From Paralithodes platypus (taxonomy: Eukaryota; Arthropoda; Malacostraca; Decapoda; Lithodidae): a stretch of DNA of 64,000 nt. Location of the stretch: NCBI GenBank assembly GCA_032716605.1, contig CM064580.1, positions 33,740,728-33,804,727 on the forward strand. The letters are read 5' to 3'. Both the position numbers and the translations under genes were made by a program. A model generated the notes under the pieces. It did not search any database, had not been told where the DNA came from, and was given only the letters and a program-made list of their open reading frames with translations. Positions within the stretch are counted from its first letter, which is position 1. Each line of letters starts with the position of its first letter. Of the stretch, positions 1 through 9,877 are shown piece after piece.

Positions 1-297
1 CCACAAGCGGCCGCCCCTGCCCTGCCTGCTGGGGAAGTATAGTACCCCCTGAGGAATTCCCTCTGTTCCTTGGCGAGCCTTGTGATTTGGATTCCAGCGA
101 GAGACTGGATATCTGCCATCTGCTGACCCTCCCTCCACGAACCATCTGTGACCAGGTGTGTCACTGGGTCCTCAGTATCAATGAGGGTGGAGGGAATTCC
201 AGGTGTACGTTGGCGAAGAAGGTTGTGCAGGCAACAGCAGGCCAACACAACACTCTCCACCCTCTTGGGTTGTATGGCCATGGTGGTCAATAGACAC
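1..297 (-). CDS. PIF/Harbinger transposase, exon 2 (runs off the window edge)
   Basis: This is the C-terminal exon of the nuclease gene whose first exon is 758-1744. Reading the minus strand, an acceptor (CAG at 300-298) is followed by an open frame to the window edge. It begins CLLTTMAIQPKRV and continues with VESVVLACCCLHNLL. That matches the conserved HARBI-type tail in which the catalytic helix (VENAFG) is followed by a QPKKV..IV.AC..LHN block. The exon 1 donor leaves phase 2 and this exon supplies the missing base, so the frame is consistent. The stop codon lies outside the window. Exon structure is inferred from splice consensus and family similarity, not from transcripts. Confidence 0.72.
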
Positions 298-757
298 CTG
301 AATCTGTCAATATATAAATAAACGACATAATTAAATAATTAAATAATAAATATATTATCAATAACCATCAAAATATAAGAATAGGTATATTAATAACAGA
401 AAAAAGAACAAATAACCCCATTAAATACATAATTAAATTAATAATAATAATACAAACAAAAAATGAAATAAGGAGATGCAAAATATATAAAGAATTACAC
501 AAATTAATAATATATATATTATCAATACATATCAACATATAATATGAGTTATATTAATAAAACCAACAAATACCCAATCAAAAAAAATACATAAATAAAA
601 TAAATAATGAAATAAATGAATACAAAATAACATGCATAAATAACAAATTAATCAAACGATATATTAATACACAAGTATTATTTGTTTAACAAATAAATCT
701 TAACTCATTTCAATAAATAAATAAATAAATATATACATAAATAGGAACCACTCTTAC
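298..757 (-). other. Intron of the Harbinger transposase gene (AT-rich)
   Basis: A 460-bp stretch lies between donor CAG|GTAAGA (exon ends at 758) and acceptor TTCAG (ends at 298), read on the minus strand. It is extremely A+T rich with many AATAA/ATAAAT runs and no coding signal. An intron at this point in a Harbinger nuclease gene is plausible, but it could also be an AT-rich insertion. Confidence 0.6.
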
Positions 758-1744
758 CTGCTTGCTAGGATCCCAAAGGCGTTCTCCACAATCCGACGAG
801 CCCTTGATAGATGGTAGTTGAAGAGGCGGTTGTCCCGGGAGAGGTTCCTTTGTAGATAGGGCTTCATCAGCCAGCTCCGAAGGTGGAATGCATCGTCCCC
901 GACGATGAAGTAGGGCAGTGGCACGCCAGTGCCGGGTAGAGGTTCAGGGTCTGGTAGGCCAAGAGTTTTCTGTTCAAGGGCAGCACGAAGCGGTGTCCTG
1001 CCAAATATCCCTGCATCTGAGCCACCCCCTGATGCCCCAACATCGACGTACAAGAAGCGGTAGTCAGCGTCGACGAGTGCCAGCAACACAACGGAGTGGA
1101 ACCCCTTATAGTTGTACCACCGCGGGACACCGCATTGCAATGTGCTTGCCATCAAGTGCACCAATGGTGTGGTGGAAGTTCCATCGTTGGGAGAACGTGT
1201 TTGCCACTGCCTTCCATTCCTCCGGTGTGTTGGGGCAGGGCATCATCTCGTCCATATACTCGGCTATGAGTGCCTCGCATGTCTCATACACAACGTTTGA
1301 TATGGTGTTGTGTGCCACTCTGAAGCTGTACATGAGGCTCATATAGCTGTCACCGGTTGTCAGGAACCGCAGTGTTATGGCTAGTCGTAGGCCAGGGTCG
1401 AGTGCCTTCAGGTAAAAAGTATCGTTCTTTTCAATGAGGTGCGCCACACGTCCTAGTACCTCCCGGAAGACTGCAACATCCATCCGCAGGTAGTTTCTGT
1501 AGGCTGGCCCATCCTCCTCGGCGAGTTCCTTCAGTAGCTGCTCATAAATACCAAAGGTTTTCCTACGGAGAAGCCAGTTCCGGACCCACATGCGAGGGGT
1601 TCTATTCCTTCTTTTCCACAACAGCAGCTTGCAGATGGCTATATTTGTCAGTAGGTAGTCATTTTCCAGATTTAACTGAACCTGGAGTAAGCGTAGATGT
1701 CGTATCGGGTTCCTGGGGACTGTGGTGAACATGGGTGCGTGCAA
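758..1744 (-). pseudogene. PIF/Harbinger DDE transposase, exon 1 (one frameshift)
   Basis: This encodes the N-terminal and catalytic parts of a Harbinger superfamily nuclease (DDE_Tnp_4 type), which cuts and pastes the element at short target sites. Two overlapping minus-strand frames, 1744-1106 and 1164-758, make up the protein. The first contains a helical N-terminus (RNWLLRRKTFGIYEQLL) and the first catalytic Asp in IGALDGKHIAMRCP. The second contains WYNYKGFHSVVLLALVDADY, the second Asp in YVDVGASGGGSD, and the catalytic Glu in RARRIVENAFGIL. All three DDE residues are present. The frames must be joined across a small indel near 1115-1128, so this copy is probably inactive. The first Met at 1744 is the likely start, with a TATA-like sequence about 50 bp upstream. 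No MYB-like accessory gene was identified. Confidence 0.85.
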
Positions 1745-1793
1745 CCGTTACGGTGGCTGAAGGTATACTGATGAGGCCCACCCTTTGGTGTAG

Positions 1794-1803
1794 CTTTTAT
1801 ATA
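1794..1803 (-). promoter_or_regulatory. TATA-like box upstream of the Harbinger transposase
   Basis: On the minus strand this reads TATATAAAAG, about 50-60 bp upstream of the proposed ATG at 1744. Position and match suggest the core promoter of the transposase gene. There is no experimental support. Confidence 0.45.
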
Positions 1804-2124
1804 CCCCACCTTGAGTTCGGTCGCCGTCGTTCGTGGTCATGCGGGCCGGGGTCACCGTCCATACTGAAGGGGTCGCCGCTCATCGGCACAGTAATGCATA
1901 TTGACGCCGCCCTAACTCCTGTCGACGCCGTTCGTCGGGTCGTTGTCGACGCACTACGCCGCAGATCGGCACTCCAGCGGCGACCTAAAACTCACATTCA
2001 GTCCGGCATGGGCGCCGCTCTACCCCGTCAGGTCGCCGTCAGGTGGCGTGGCCATCCATACTGAGTCCCGTCCAAAAATCACCCCCCCCCCAATCCTTAA
2101 TCTCTCCGCCGAAGGTCGGCACTC
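1804..2124. other. GC-rich non-coding stretch upstream of the Harbinger gene
   Basis: This stretch has repeated short GTCGCCG/CGTCGGG-like motifs and is more G+C rich than its surroundings. It probably belongs to the terminal part of the Harbinger element. I could not match a terminal inverted repeat because the other end of the element is outside the window. Confidence 0.3.
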
Positions 2125-2151
2125 CTGACCACGACTCAAGGTCGTGGTCAG
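2125..2151. repeat. Perfect 11-bp hairpin
   Basis: CTGACCACGAC, a 5-nt loop (TCAAG), then GTCGTGGTCAG. The arms are perfectly complementary. It lies upstream of the Harbinger gene at the edge of the GC-rich stretch and may mark or lie in that element's terminal region. Confidence 0.7.
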
Positions 2152-2159
2152 TCTTGGCT

Positions 2160-2700
2160 CAAGTCGGCATGGTATGACGCCTGCTTAAGCGGCGAAGGTG
2201 TGTGAGCGAGGGAGGGGGACTGGCTGTGGCTCTGTCTACCCCTAGGCCCCCTCCCACCCCTACCTGTATTTGTTGTTTGATGTTGTCCTTGTTCTTGGCC
2301 GTTTTTGCTGCTTTATTGTTGATGTTGTTGCGACTGATACCTTCTTTTTTAGCTGTTCTGGTTGCATGTTGAGCTACCTGGGTCGCCGATAGTGTGGGGT
2401 TGTGTTGTAGTAGGTTTGGTTGATTTGTTGTGCAGCTGCGTCGTGTTGTGGGGGGTGGGTGATTTCTCTTGTTGTCTCTCTTGTTCGTTGCTGTTACTTC
2501 ATTGTCGATGTGTTTGCTAGAGCTTCCTGCTTTTTTGGGTGTTCTGGTTGCATGTTGTGTTACTTGGGTCACCGATATCTGTGGTAGTGATGATACAGTT
2601 GAGGGTAATGTTGAGTAGGTAGAGTGTTGGCACTGTGCTGGCGGTTGCCCTGCGGTCTTGGTTGTGAGTTGGAGCGTGACGGGAGATTGGGGTGCCTGCT
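2160..2700 (-). repeat. Internally repeated ORF fragment, function unknown
   Basis: A minus-strand open frame runs from the adjacent Jockey remnant through this region and encodes a Thr/Asn/Lys-rich sequence. It contains two diverged copies of one unit: TQVTQHATRTPKKAGSS around 2500-2575 and TQVAQHATRTAKKEGIS around 2335-2385. Each is followed by a short Asn/Ile/Lys segment. The DNA repeat period is about 190 bp. I do not recognise the family. The composition would fit a disordered, nucleic-acid-binding tail of a retroelement ORF1, but that is speculation. Confidence 0.45.
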
Positions 2701-3000
2701 GGCCCAGTTTGTTATAACGAGGCGTGTAGAGAGAGATTGTAGGGAAATAGTAAATGGAGGTGAATTGAAGAGACAAAATGCTTTGGACTCTACCCTTTCG
2801 AGAAATGCGGTATGGGTGGAACCACCCCTGTCCCCACACATGCGAACAATACTCGATACATGGGCGCACAGTGCCTCGGTACAGAGCAAGAAGCTGTGCA
2901 GGGGTGAAGAACCCACAGAGATGGTTGAGTACACCAAACTTATGGGAAGCTGTGTTAGTAAAAGTGGTAACATGATCTTTCCAAGAGAGGTCGGATGAAT
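2701..3000 (-). pseudogene. Jockey-like LINE RT C-terminal fragment
   Basis: On the minus strand this encodes fragments in two frames of the RT C-terminal region shared with the other Jockey copies here. One frame contains STHTAFLERVESKAF and the other contains CIEYCSHVWGQGW. These match the segment between the RT thumb and the ORF2 end at 21340-21470, 54990-55130 and 58550-58640. It is 5' truncated and frameshifted, so it is a dead insertion. Confidence 0.75.
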
Positions 3001-3493
3001 AAGATATACCTGACTTTATGTGTAATTAATGATTTAAGTATTGTGTAAGCCATAAGTTCATATTTGCATATAGTTGTTATTTTTCTGTGTAATTATTATT
3101 GTCTACCCTTAATGTTTTGCATAGAAAACCGAGTCCAGATATTATTACCACAGACTGACCTATTATAATCTTGCATATAAATATATGTATGCCCTGTAAT
3201 ATTTGTTTTGTTCATACCCTGCGCATGGACAGTATATTGAATGTCGTATTCTCCCCGTTTAATGAACCTAAACTACCAATTTTTGCCCAACATAACAGTG
3301 TTAATCATGAATATAAATCAAATTTGTGCACTTTGCTAGTTTACTTCAAAACCTCATGAAAATATGGCTTCACATATTATCACCAGCAGATGGACATAAA
3401 TGACCGGCATGCAATTAAAGTAAAATTTTTATTTTTTATGCTGTGATTTTGCGTTTACTACATACGTTTTACATGAGTAGTGGATGTACGTAG

Positions 3494-3594
3494 GTTGGGA
3501 AGGTGTCCAAGCCGTGCCGCCCCCTGTGTGCCTGGCTGAAGGCTCTGGAACACTACGCTCAGGTCCTCCGCAACGTTGACCCCAAGAAACTCAA
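3494..3594 (+). CDS. Dynein heavy chain exon (AAA4-stalk junction)
   Basis: The exon encodes VGKVSKPCRPLCAWLKALEH followed by YAQVLRNVDPKKLK. This is the characteristic dynein motor motif where AAA4 leads into the stalk (family pattern: S.A...LC.W..A...Y..V...V.PK). A consensus donor (AA|GTAAGT) ends the exon in phase 2. The start uses the TAG at 3491-3493. An alternative AG at 3501-3502 stays in frame and shortens the exon by three codons. Dynein heavy chains are ATP-driven minus-end microtubule motors, and the stalk carries the microtubule-binding tip. The sequence looks like an axonemal-type heavy chain rather than cytoplasmic dynein, but the paralogue cannot be named from this fragment. 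Confidence 0.88.
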
Positions 3595-3928
3595 GTAAGT
3601 CTTCCTGGTTGACTTTGACACAAAATTGTGGCTTTCAAACCTATCCCAAATGGAATCAATGTTTATTAATTAGTTTTCAGTTATTTACATTTCAAAGATT
3701 TGTTTGTGGTGTTAGATTATTTATATTTATTTGTGTGTTGCTCGACTTGGAGCATAATTAGTTGAAATTATTTTGTAAGCAAAAATGTTGTCTCCTATCA
3801 TTTAACCCAATCCACATTATAGATACATTCGCATAAAATATGGTATTTTCTCGCAAACAAATAAAATACAAAATAAAATAAATTATAATAATATTATATA
3901 ATATAAAAACATTCTCCTCCCCAATAAG
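3595..3928 (+). other. Short dynein intron (334 bp)
   Basis: AT-rich spacer between GTAAGT at 3595 and the AATAAG acceptor ending at 3928. No further feature was seen. It is the only compact intron of the gene in the window. Confidence 0.8.
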
Positions 3929-4166
3929 ATTATCTGAGTTGGAACGGGAGCTGAACACATCCCAGCTAGAACAACGCCAACTCCAACAGCATCTGGGGCA
4001 GAGTGAGCGAGAGTTGAGTGAGCTGCAGGCACGGTACGAAGGCTGCGTGTGTCGCCGGCAGCAGCTGGAGGGCGGTATTAAGAGGGCCACTGCTAGGCTT
4101 CAGCGCTGTACTAGGCTCACTACAGTACTGGCTGACGAAGACTCAAGGTGGTCAGCAAAAATAAAG
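3929..4166 (+). CDS. Dynein heavy chain exon (stalk coiled coil CC2)
   Basis: The 238-bp exon completes the split Lys codon and then runs LSELERELNTSQLEQRQLQQ through a strongly heptad-like Glu/Gln/Leu-rich helix. It continues with CVCRRQQLEGGIKRATARL and LTTVLADEDSRWSAKIK. The latter fits the end of the stalk, where the family pattern is C..R...A..L...L..E..RW. The donor is AAG|GTATGA, phase 0. The following exon, 38.5 kb away, starts in phase 0 and continues this motif without a gap, so no intervening exon is expected. Confidence 0.9.
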
Positions 4167-4859
4167 GTATGAAGCTTGGTTGATTTATAGATTAAGTTAA
4201 AGGTATATTAGTCAATATTTACAGGTATGGTGCAAGATTAACGACTGAAACATATTTTAAATATGAAGCAAGGTTAAGGATTAAGTTGAATGAATTGGTG
4301 CAACAAGTAGGGTCTCATTGTATATACTATACTGTATCAAGAGGGTTGGAGCTATGCCCCAGCACTAGGCTACATCAGGTTCACCGAAGTGCTGGCTGCC
4401 AAATAATCACACAATGGTCAGCTAGGACCATGAAAAATTAACTGCGAAATGTTGACAATGGATATGAATAGCAAATGAGGAAGGACACTTTATTGACAAC
4501 GTTTTGCAAATAGCTTCCTCAGGACAAATAAGAATAGGCCCTTGTCGGGCTTGTGACCATTATTTATGATCAAATTAATGACTACGTGCGACTTGTCGAC
4601 TTGTCGCTGAGCAGTCTCAGAATATTCTACTACCTGTCGCCGAAATGTCTGCGATCGTTAGACTGACAACCTCTGACCCCTGTCAAATTTGAATTCCAGC
4701 CACTCCGACCAAGGCCGACTACATGGGACCATTCGACGACATGTCTGGGAGTTGTCGTAGACACAATCAACGACTTTTCGGCAATAAATTGCGGACGTTA
4801 GCCGAAAAAAAGGGAATCACAATAATAGGTGTGCTATTTGCGGCAGGTGGTCATGTACC

Positions 4860-5290
4860 ACCCCACTGGGCTTATATATATATAGGTCCTCCTGCAGGCT
4901 CACAGTTCACTTTTACCCAAAAATTAAAATCAGCACAAAACGGCTACCCAATCTCTGCGATGGCGAGCGACTGTTGCTATCACACAGATCAAGAGTTAGG
5001 ACTGATGCAATTTCAGCTTGAGGTAATGAGGCAGCGGGTTCGTCTGTATGGGGTTATATATTAGGACCTACTTGATGAGGAGAGGAATAAGAATAAGTAA
5101 CGTTCAGTTTGGACGAAGGAATGGCTGCTATGCTGGAGAAAAACTTGGTGCCTGCACGCTTCTTGGGTTAAGGCAAACATACAGAGAGAGATGGAGATAT
5201 AGTTACAAGGAGTTACAAGGATTAGTTAGTATCTCGGAGACATTGCGGTCCATTCCGAGGAGATACTTGAAGTGGAAGGAGAGAGACTGT
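4860..5290 (+). pseudogene. Decayed Harbinger-like transposase N-terminus
   Basis: Behind a TATA-rich stretch (4870-4885), fragments in shifting + frames resemble the N-terminal part of Harbinger nucleases: LLDEERNKNK, RSVWTKEWLL, KLGACTLLGLRQTY and SYKELQGL. They are comparable in order to RMWVRNWLLRRKTFGIYEQLL in the copy at 758-1744. At least two frameshifts and stops separate them, and no catalytic Asp region was found downstream. This looks like an old truncated copy. The match rests on short motifs only. Confidence 0.45.
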
Positions 5291-5968
5291 TTATTGCACT
5301 ACACTCTGTACAGAGTGTGCAAAATACTATCTACTCTCTTCTTGAACTTCTCTAATGAAGAACTGTTTACAACTTTGGAAGGAAGTTTGTTCCAGGTAGA
5401 ACAGATCTTATATGTAAGAGAGAGAGAGAGAGAAAGTTAGCAAAACGATTTTCAATATGAAGTGAAGCATTGCTTCGTTCATATCCGCTCCCTACTCCCT
5501 CCCACAATCCACAGTCGCCATCCACTTTTGTGAATTAGATAGTTCAGGGCCAGTGTTACCAGGCATGAGGCATTCGAGATCTCGCTCAAGGGGGTACCCT
5601 CCTTTTATGACTGAGTATACATGTATGTGGCGGCAATTCGTTGTGGCCACCCCGCCGGTGGTCATTACGGCTGACAATAGATACATAAACAGACCAAACA
5701 ATCTGTAGCTTTTTTCTTCTTTCCATAATTATGAGTCTAAACTACGGTTTTTTGGTTTCTTGTAATATTCAACTAATTACCAAGGGAATATGAAGAATGA
5801 TATAGTGGAGTTTTTGGAGTCAATTTGAAGTATTAATTCAATGTTTCATAATACATTTCTAAGTTGTTATTCTTATTCCGATCTCAATGACGAAAACACA
5901 GAGTTAAAAGTGACGAAAACTCCAAAATGCTGGCTTCAACGAACCACAGATGCATAACAAAAAAAAAA
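5291..5968. other. No recognisable gene; (GA)n at 5419-5434
   Basis: I see no coding signal. There is a short GA microsatellite, and otherwise unique-looking AT-rich sequence up to the (TA)n tract that received the Gypsy element. Confidence 0.5.
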
Positions 5969-5973
5969 TATAT

Positions 5974-6004
<31 letters not shown>

Positions 6005-6032
6005 GTATATATATATATACAGTATATATATA
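5969..6032. repeat. (TA)n microsatellite, 5' flank of Gypsy insertion
   Basis: An alternating TA tract directly precedes the 5' LTR. The matching (AT)n tract follows the 3' LTR at 20927-20987, so the element appears to have landed in one TA microsatellite. The target-site duplication (ATATA) is therefore ambiguous. Confidence 0.8.
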
Positions 6033-7364
6033 TGAAGTGACGGGGTTAAATAACACCTGTAGGATTGCTAGCCTACAGGTGAATAGGAAAGAGAGAAGAA
6101 ACCAGCAGCAGAAATGGAATGGCATACCAGCTTCCCATGCTTTAGAGAGACACGGAACAGAGGAGTGCACCATACTACCAGGTCATTCCCGTTCTCTAAA
6201 CATCAGGAAGCTAGGTCAGTCACCCATGCAAAAGAGTGGGAATGTGAGCCAATCACCATCGAGCTTTCAAACCATCTCCACCTATCATCAGCCTTCATTC
6301 GACCAGCAGCCGGACTTGCAGTACAATGAGCAAATGCTTATGCAAGTTCAACATCAGAGACCGGAGTGCTATCGAGATAAGTGGGGATACTAGGACCTTA
6401 AAGAACATAGTGAAGAACGGAGTTGTTAACTGCATCCCTAATAACTCCTAATTATCACCGAATCACAGAAGTTACCATTATGTCATTCCTAGACTTCGTG
6501 AACCCCATAAGAGTATTAAATAAAATACTTGAAAGGATTATGTACAAAATCATAACTATAATGTATTATTAAACTAAGTATTACCTTCGCAAATTAAATC
6601 ACAACCATTCACTATATCCCTTTAGCATTGAGTCACTATAAGTTAAGTCTAAGAAATAACTTGAACATAGCCTCACTGAAACTGAAGGAAGTAAGCACCT
6701 CCACTTAGGTAATGTTCTCAAGGCTGAAAAGCACGGAGCATATAACTGAAGTGGTAACTGCCTCCTCCTCGAGACTACAACGAGCCCTGTTGTGTTCCCT
6801 CTGATGTCTGGATACTGGATTCCTGATTGTGAGAGGCAGCTCCCCCTGCAGTCCAGACAAGCCGAATCTACGTTCCACGTCGGCCATACTTCCTCTCGAA
6901 CTACTACCCTCCTAACCAACCCTAAGTGTCTCTGAGTGTCTTACGTTGTGATTATTGTTGTGAGGGTAAGGTAAAATATGTGAATATTACAGTGCTAATT
7001 TCTATGTAGATCTGTGCCCAAGATCGTTATTCATTGCGTATGTATTAATCCTTCAGAAAACCATATTAAGTATTGTATAGATCTGTGTACAAGATCTAGT
7101 GTTAACTCCTCTTTAAAACTCCTATAAGTGTACTACACATACGTCACATACTTGTGTAAATTAAAAACCTAGCAGAATACTCACAGATTTTCCTTGTGTA
7201 TGTCCATTCTATTTATGTATGTAACAAGTTGAAGTTGAAGTGTATACCGTGTATCTATTCCCTTCTTAAATATAACTTTTACCTAGAACCTATTCTCAAT
7301 TTCATATTTTGTTAAACTCAGTCTCTCTTTCTTTAGAAGAATTATTATTGATGATAATCATAAT

Positions 7365-7980
7365 TTAATCTATATTTTATTAATTTTACCACAACACCAA
7401 ACACCCACAATGAAATTAATTAAAGTATATATGATCCGCCGGGATTCGAACCCGGGTTATCACACACAGATGTTTGCCACCTTAACCATTACACCACCAG
7501 GACAGTTAAAGGTTTATGCACACGCCTACGACTTATTATCCTTTCTCGAATACTGAATATTAATCTAATCATGTTCATACTCCCAACCTCGCTATGGTAG
7601 GCCTAATGTTTAAGCGAAAGGAAAGAATATTCATAGGGCACAGGTCATATAGACCGGCCTCGCTACGAAATATCCCTGAACCTACTGATAATCTATATTT
7701 TATTAATTTCACCACAACACCAAGCACCCCCAATGAAATTAATTAAAGTATATATGATCCGCTAGAATTCGAACCCGGGTTATCCCACACAGATTTTTGC
7801 CACCTTAACCATTACACCACCAGGACGGTTAAAGGTTTATGCACACGCCTACAACTTATTATCCATTCTCGAATACTGGATATTAATCTAATCATGTTCA
7901 TACTCCTAACCGCGCTATGGTAGGCCTAATGTTTAAGCGAGAGGAAAGAATATTCATGGGGCACAGATCATAAATATAAT
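7365..7980 (-). mobile_element. Two tandem tRNA-derived SINE copies inside the 5' LTR
   Basis: Read on the minus strand, each roughly 310-325-bp copy holds a tRNA-like head. The A-box-like sequence is TGGTGTAATGGTTAAGG and the B box is GGTTCGAATCC in the first-listed copy (7436-7502). The second copy (about 7755-7835) has the same head with small changes. Both share the leader with TATTCGAGAATG and GTGCATAAACC. Tails contain TTAATTTCATT and AATTAATAAAATATAGATTA. The 3' LTR lacks the pair at the matching point (about 19340), so insertion came after the LTRs were formed. These are SINE promoters, not functional tRNA genes, because the cloverleaf does not close well. Confidence 0.72.
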
Positions 7981-8170
7981 TTCTTCGAGAAAACCCTTTG
8001 TTACGCCTTGTTATATTGTGCGTTAACTTGTTTACTTTATGAATAATGTATTTGTTTATTCTATTATGAAATAGATAATTTCAATCTATTTCGTCTAGGA
8101 ATTCTAGTTTCGTATAGATCTATTGTCTAACTATTTCACCAACTCGAATACAACGCCAATTTGTTCTGTA

Positions 8171-8710
8171 TTCCATATAGGAATCTGTTAACTAGTTCAG
8201 ACCTCCTTCATACCTTATCAGGTATTTCCATCTAAGTGCAACTTTGTCGTGTATGCCATATTACATATAGGAATCTGTTAACTAGTTCAGACCTCCTTCA
8301 TACCTTATCAGGTATTTACATCTAAGTGCAACTTTGTCGTGTATGCCATATTCCATATAGGAATCTGTTAACTAGTTCAGACCTCCTTCATACCTTATCA
8401 GGTATTTCCATCTAAGTGCAACTTTGTCGTGTACTCCATATTCCATATAGGAATCTGTTAACTAGTTCAGACCTCCTTCATACCTTATCAGGTATTTACA
8501 TCTAAGTGCAACTTTGTCGTGTATGCCATATTCCATATAGGAATCTGTTAACTAGTTCAGACCTCCTTCATACCTTATCAGGTATTTCCATCTAAGTGCA
8601 ACTTTGTCGTGTACTCCATATTCCATATAGGAATCTGTTAACTCGTTCAGACCTCCTTCATACCTTATCAGGTATTTCCATCTAAGTGCAACTTTGTCGT
8701 GTACGCCATA
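8171..8710. repeat. 90-bp tandem repeat, six copies
   Basis: The motif GAATCTGTTAACT recurs at exactly 90-bp spacing (8181, 8271, 8361, 8451, 8541, 8631). Units differ at diagnostic sites: TTTCCA or TTTACA mid-unit, and GTATGCC or GTACTCC at the end. Copies 2-3 and 4-5 repeat the same pair of variants, giving a 180-bp higher-order unit. The 3' LTR has a single copy near 19545-19635. Confidence 0.92.
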
Positions 8711-9775
8711 CTTTACTATTAGTATTATTACAACTACTAGTACACGCTATTTTATTTACACGTTTCTTAATTTTCTGTAATCATAATATCGATTGATTCA
8801 GTTTAGGTTATATTCAACCTTTAGTTATTCCTCAGTAGATGTAAATCATTAAATCTGAATTCCTCGACCTGTGAGATTATTATTACATATAAGAGTTAAT
8901 TAATTGTATGTTCATAATATAAATTTTCTCATAATAATCTAACTACATAGTTAATTGTACAAACAATTCAACTCCCCTCTCCTTTTTATCTTAACGTATT
9001 CCTACCAATATTAAGAATAATATTGCACTAACCGCAAATACTATTTTCATTACCTCAGTATAGTGAATGACCTGAGTGACCTACCCAGTCATATTTATCT
9101 ACGCGCGGTAGTATTTACTCTACCCGTATGCATCTCGCCACCCGATAGCGAGCGTTCACTTAAGAAATCTTCGTGCGTTTCCCTTATTGATCAGGCCCGA
9201 ATTATTCATGCGCGTTTAGAGATTTCATTAAACCTTTAATAAACTTATTAAGAATACTTCACAGTAGATACTCAACTCCCATATATATTATTATCAAGGG
9301 TTTATTCTATGTGTATGTGTGTCTATACATAATTGCATATTTCCGCAATAATACTATCTTAAAATTCATGTTCATTGTTATGTTATTCCTAGACTTTGGT
9401 GTGTTATGAATGTGTTCAATTATTTACTTACTATTCCTTATAGTAGTTAAGTTAAGTTTCCACTCACAGTTTAGGTCTAGATATATTCGTGAATTTCATA
9501 TCAACCGTATTATGTCTAAGTATGTGGATTCTCTTACTATTCCCAAATAATAGCTAAGGAATCTAATGATCTATCTCTATGCCATTAAACAAATAAGAGT
9601 GTATAATTATCTGTGTGTATTTATTGTGTTCATTACAACCTGATTGAGTACCTAATTGTAAATAAGAACGTGTTAGATGTGTTCCTGTTAAGGATATATT
9701 GAGTCTAAAAGTCCATAATTGGATTTGAGTAAAGACCATAATAAAGCTAAGTTGTATTACAACTCGGCATAACAC

Positions 9776-9791
9776 TGGCGGCAGCGGTGAC
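9776..9791 (+). promoter_or_regulatory. Gypsy primer-binding site (candidate)
   Basis: TGGCGGCAGCGGTGAC starts two bases after the 5' LTR end. The position and the TGG start fit a tRNA 3'-end primer site. I did not determine the tRNA. Confidence 0.6.
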
Positions 9792-9877
9792 TCGATACGG
9801 CATATCAACACGAGAGTTTCTTATATAATTTGTTTTTTTCCTTGGTACTCGGTTAACGTTTTCACACAATATTCACC

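Larger units (their letters stand above)
6033..9774 (+). repeat. Gypsy 5' LTR (3742 bp)
   Basis: It begins TGAAGTGACG and ends CGGCATAACA. It aligns with the 3' LTR over almost its whole length, for example in the 430 bp after the start and in the final 1 kb. Compared with the 3' LTR it has an extra tandem SINE pair (7365-7980) and six instead of one copy of a 90-bp unit (8171-8710). It lacks the MITE and SINE present in the 3' LTR. The two LTRs therefore diverged by insertion and repeat change after integration. Confidence 0.85.

Noticed and set aside
87..293. Plus-strand 68-codon ORF
   Set aside because: It is the shadow of the Harbinger exon 2 coding strand; the minus strand carries the conserved family motif.
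4723..5064. A 113-codon plus-strand ORF as an independent gene
   Set aside because: Only its 3' end resembles Harbinger and the rest has no match I recognise; treated as decayed element sequence rather than a gene.
7436..7502. Possible tRNA gene with GGTTCGAATCC
   Set aside because: The sequence is present in tandem with SINE leader and tail, the acceptor stem does not pair convincingly, and copies diverge; it is better explained as a SINE head.
8171..8710. CRISPR-like regular repeats
   Set aside because: The whole 90-bp unit is conserved with no unique spacers, and the context is an LTR in an animal genome.
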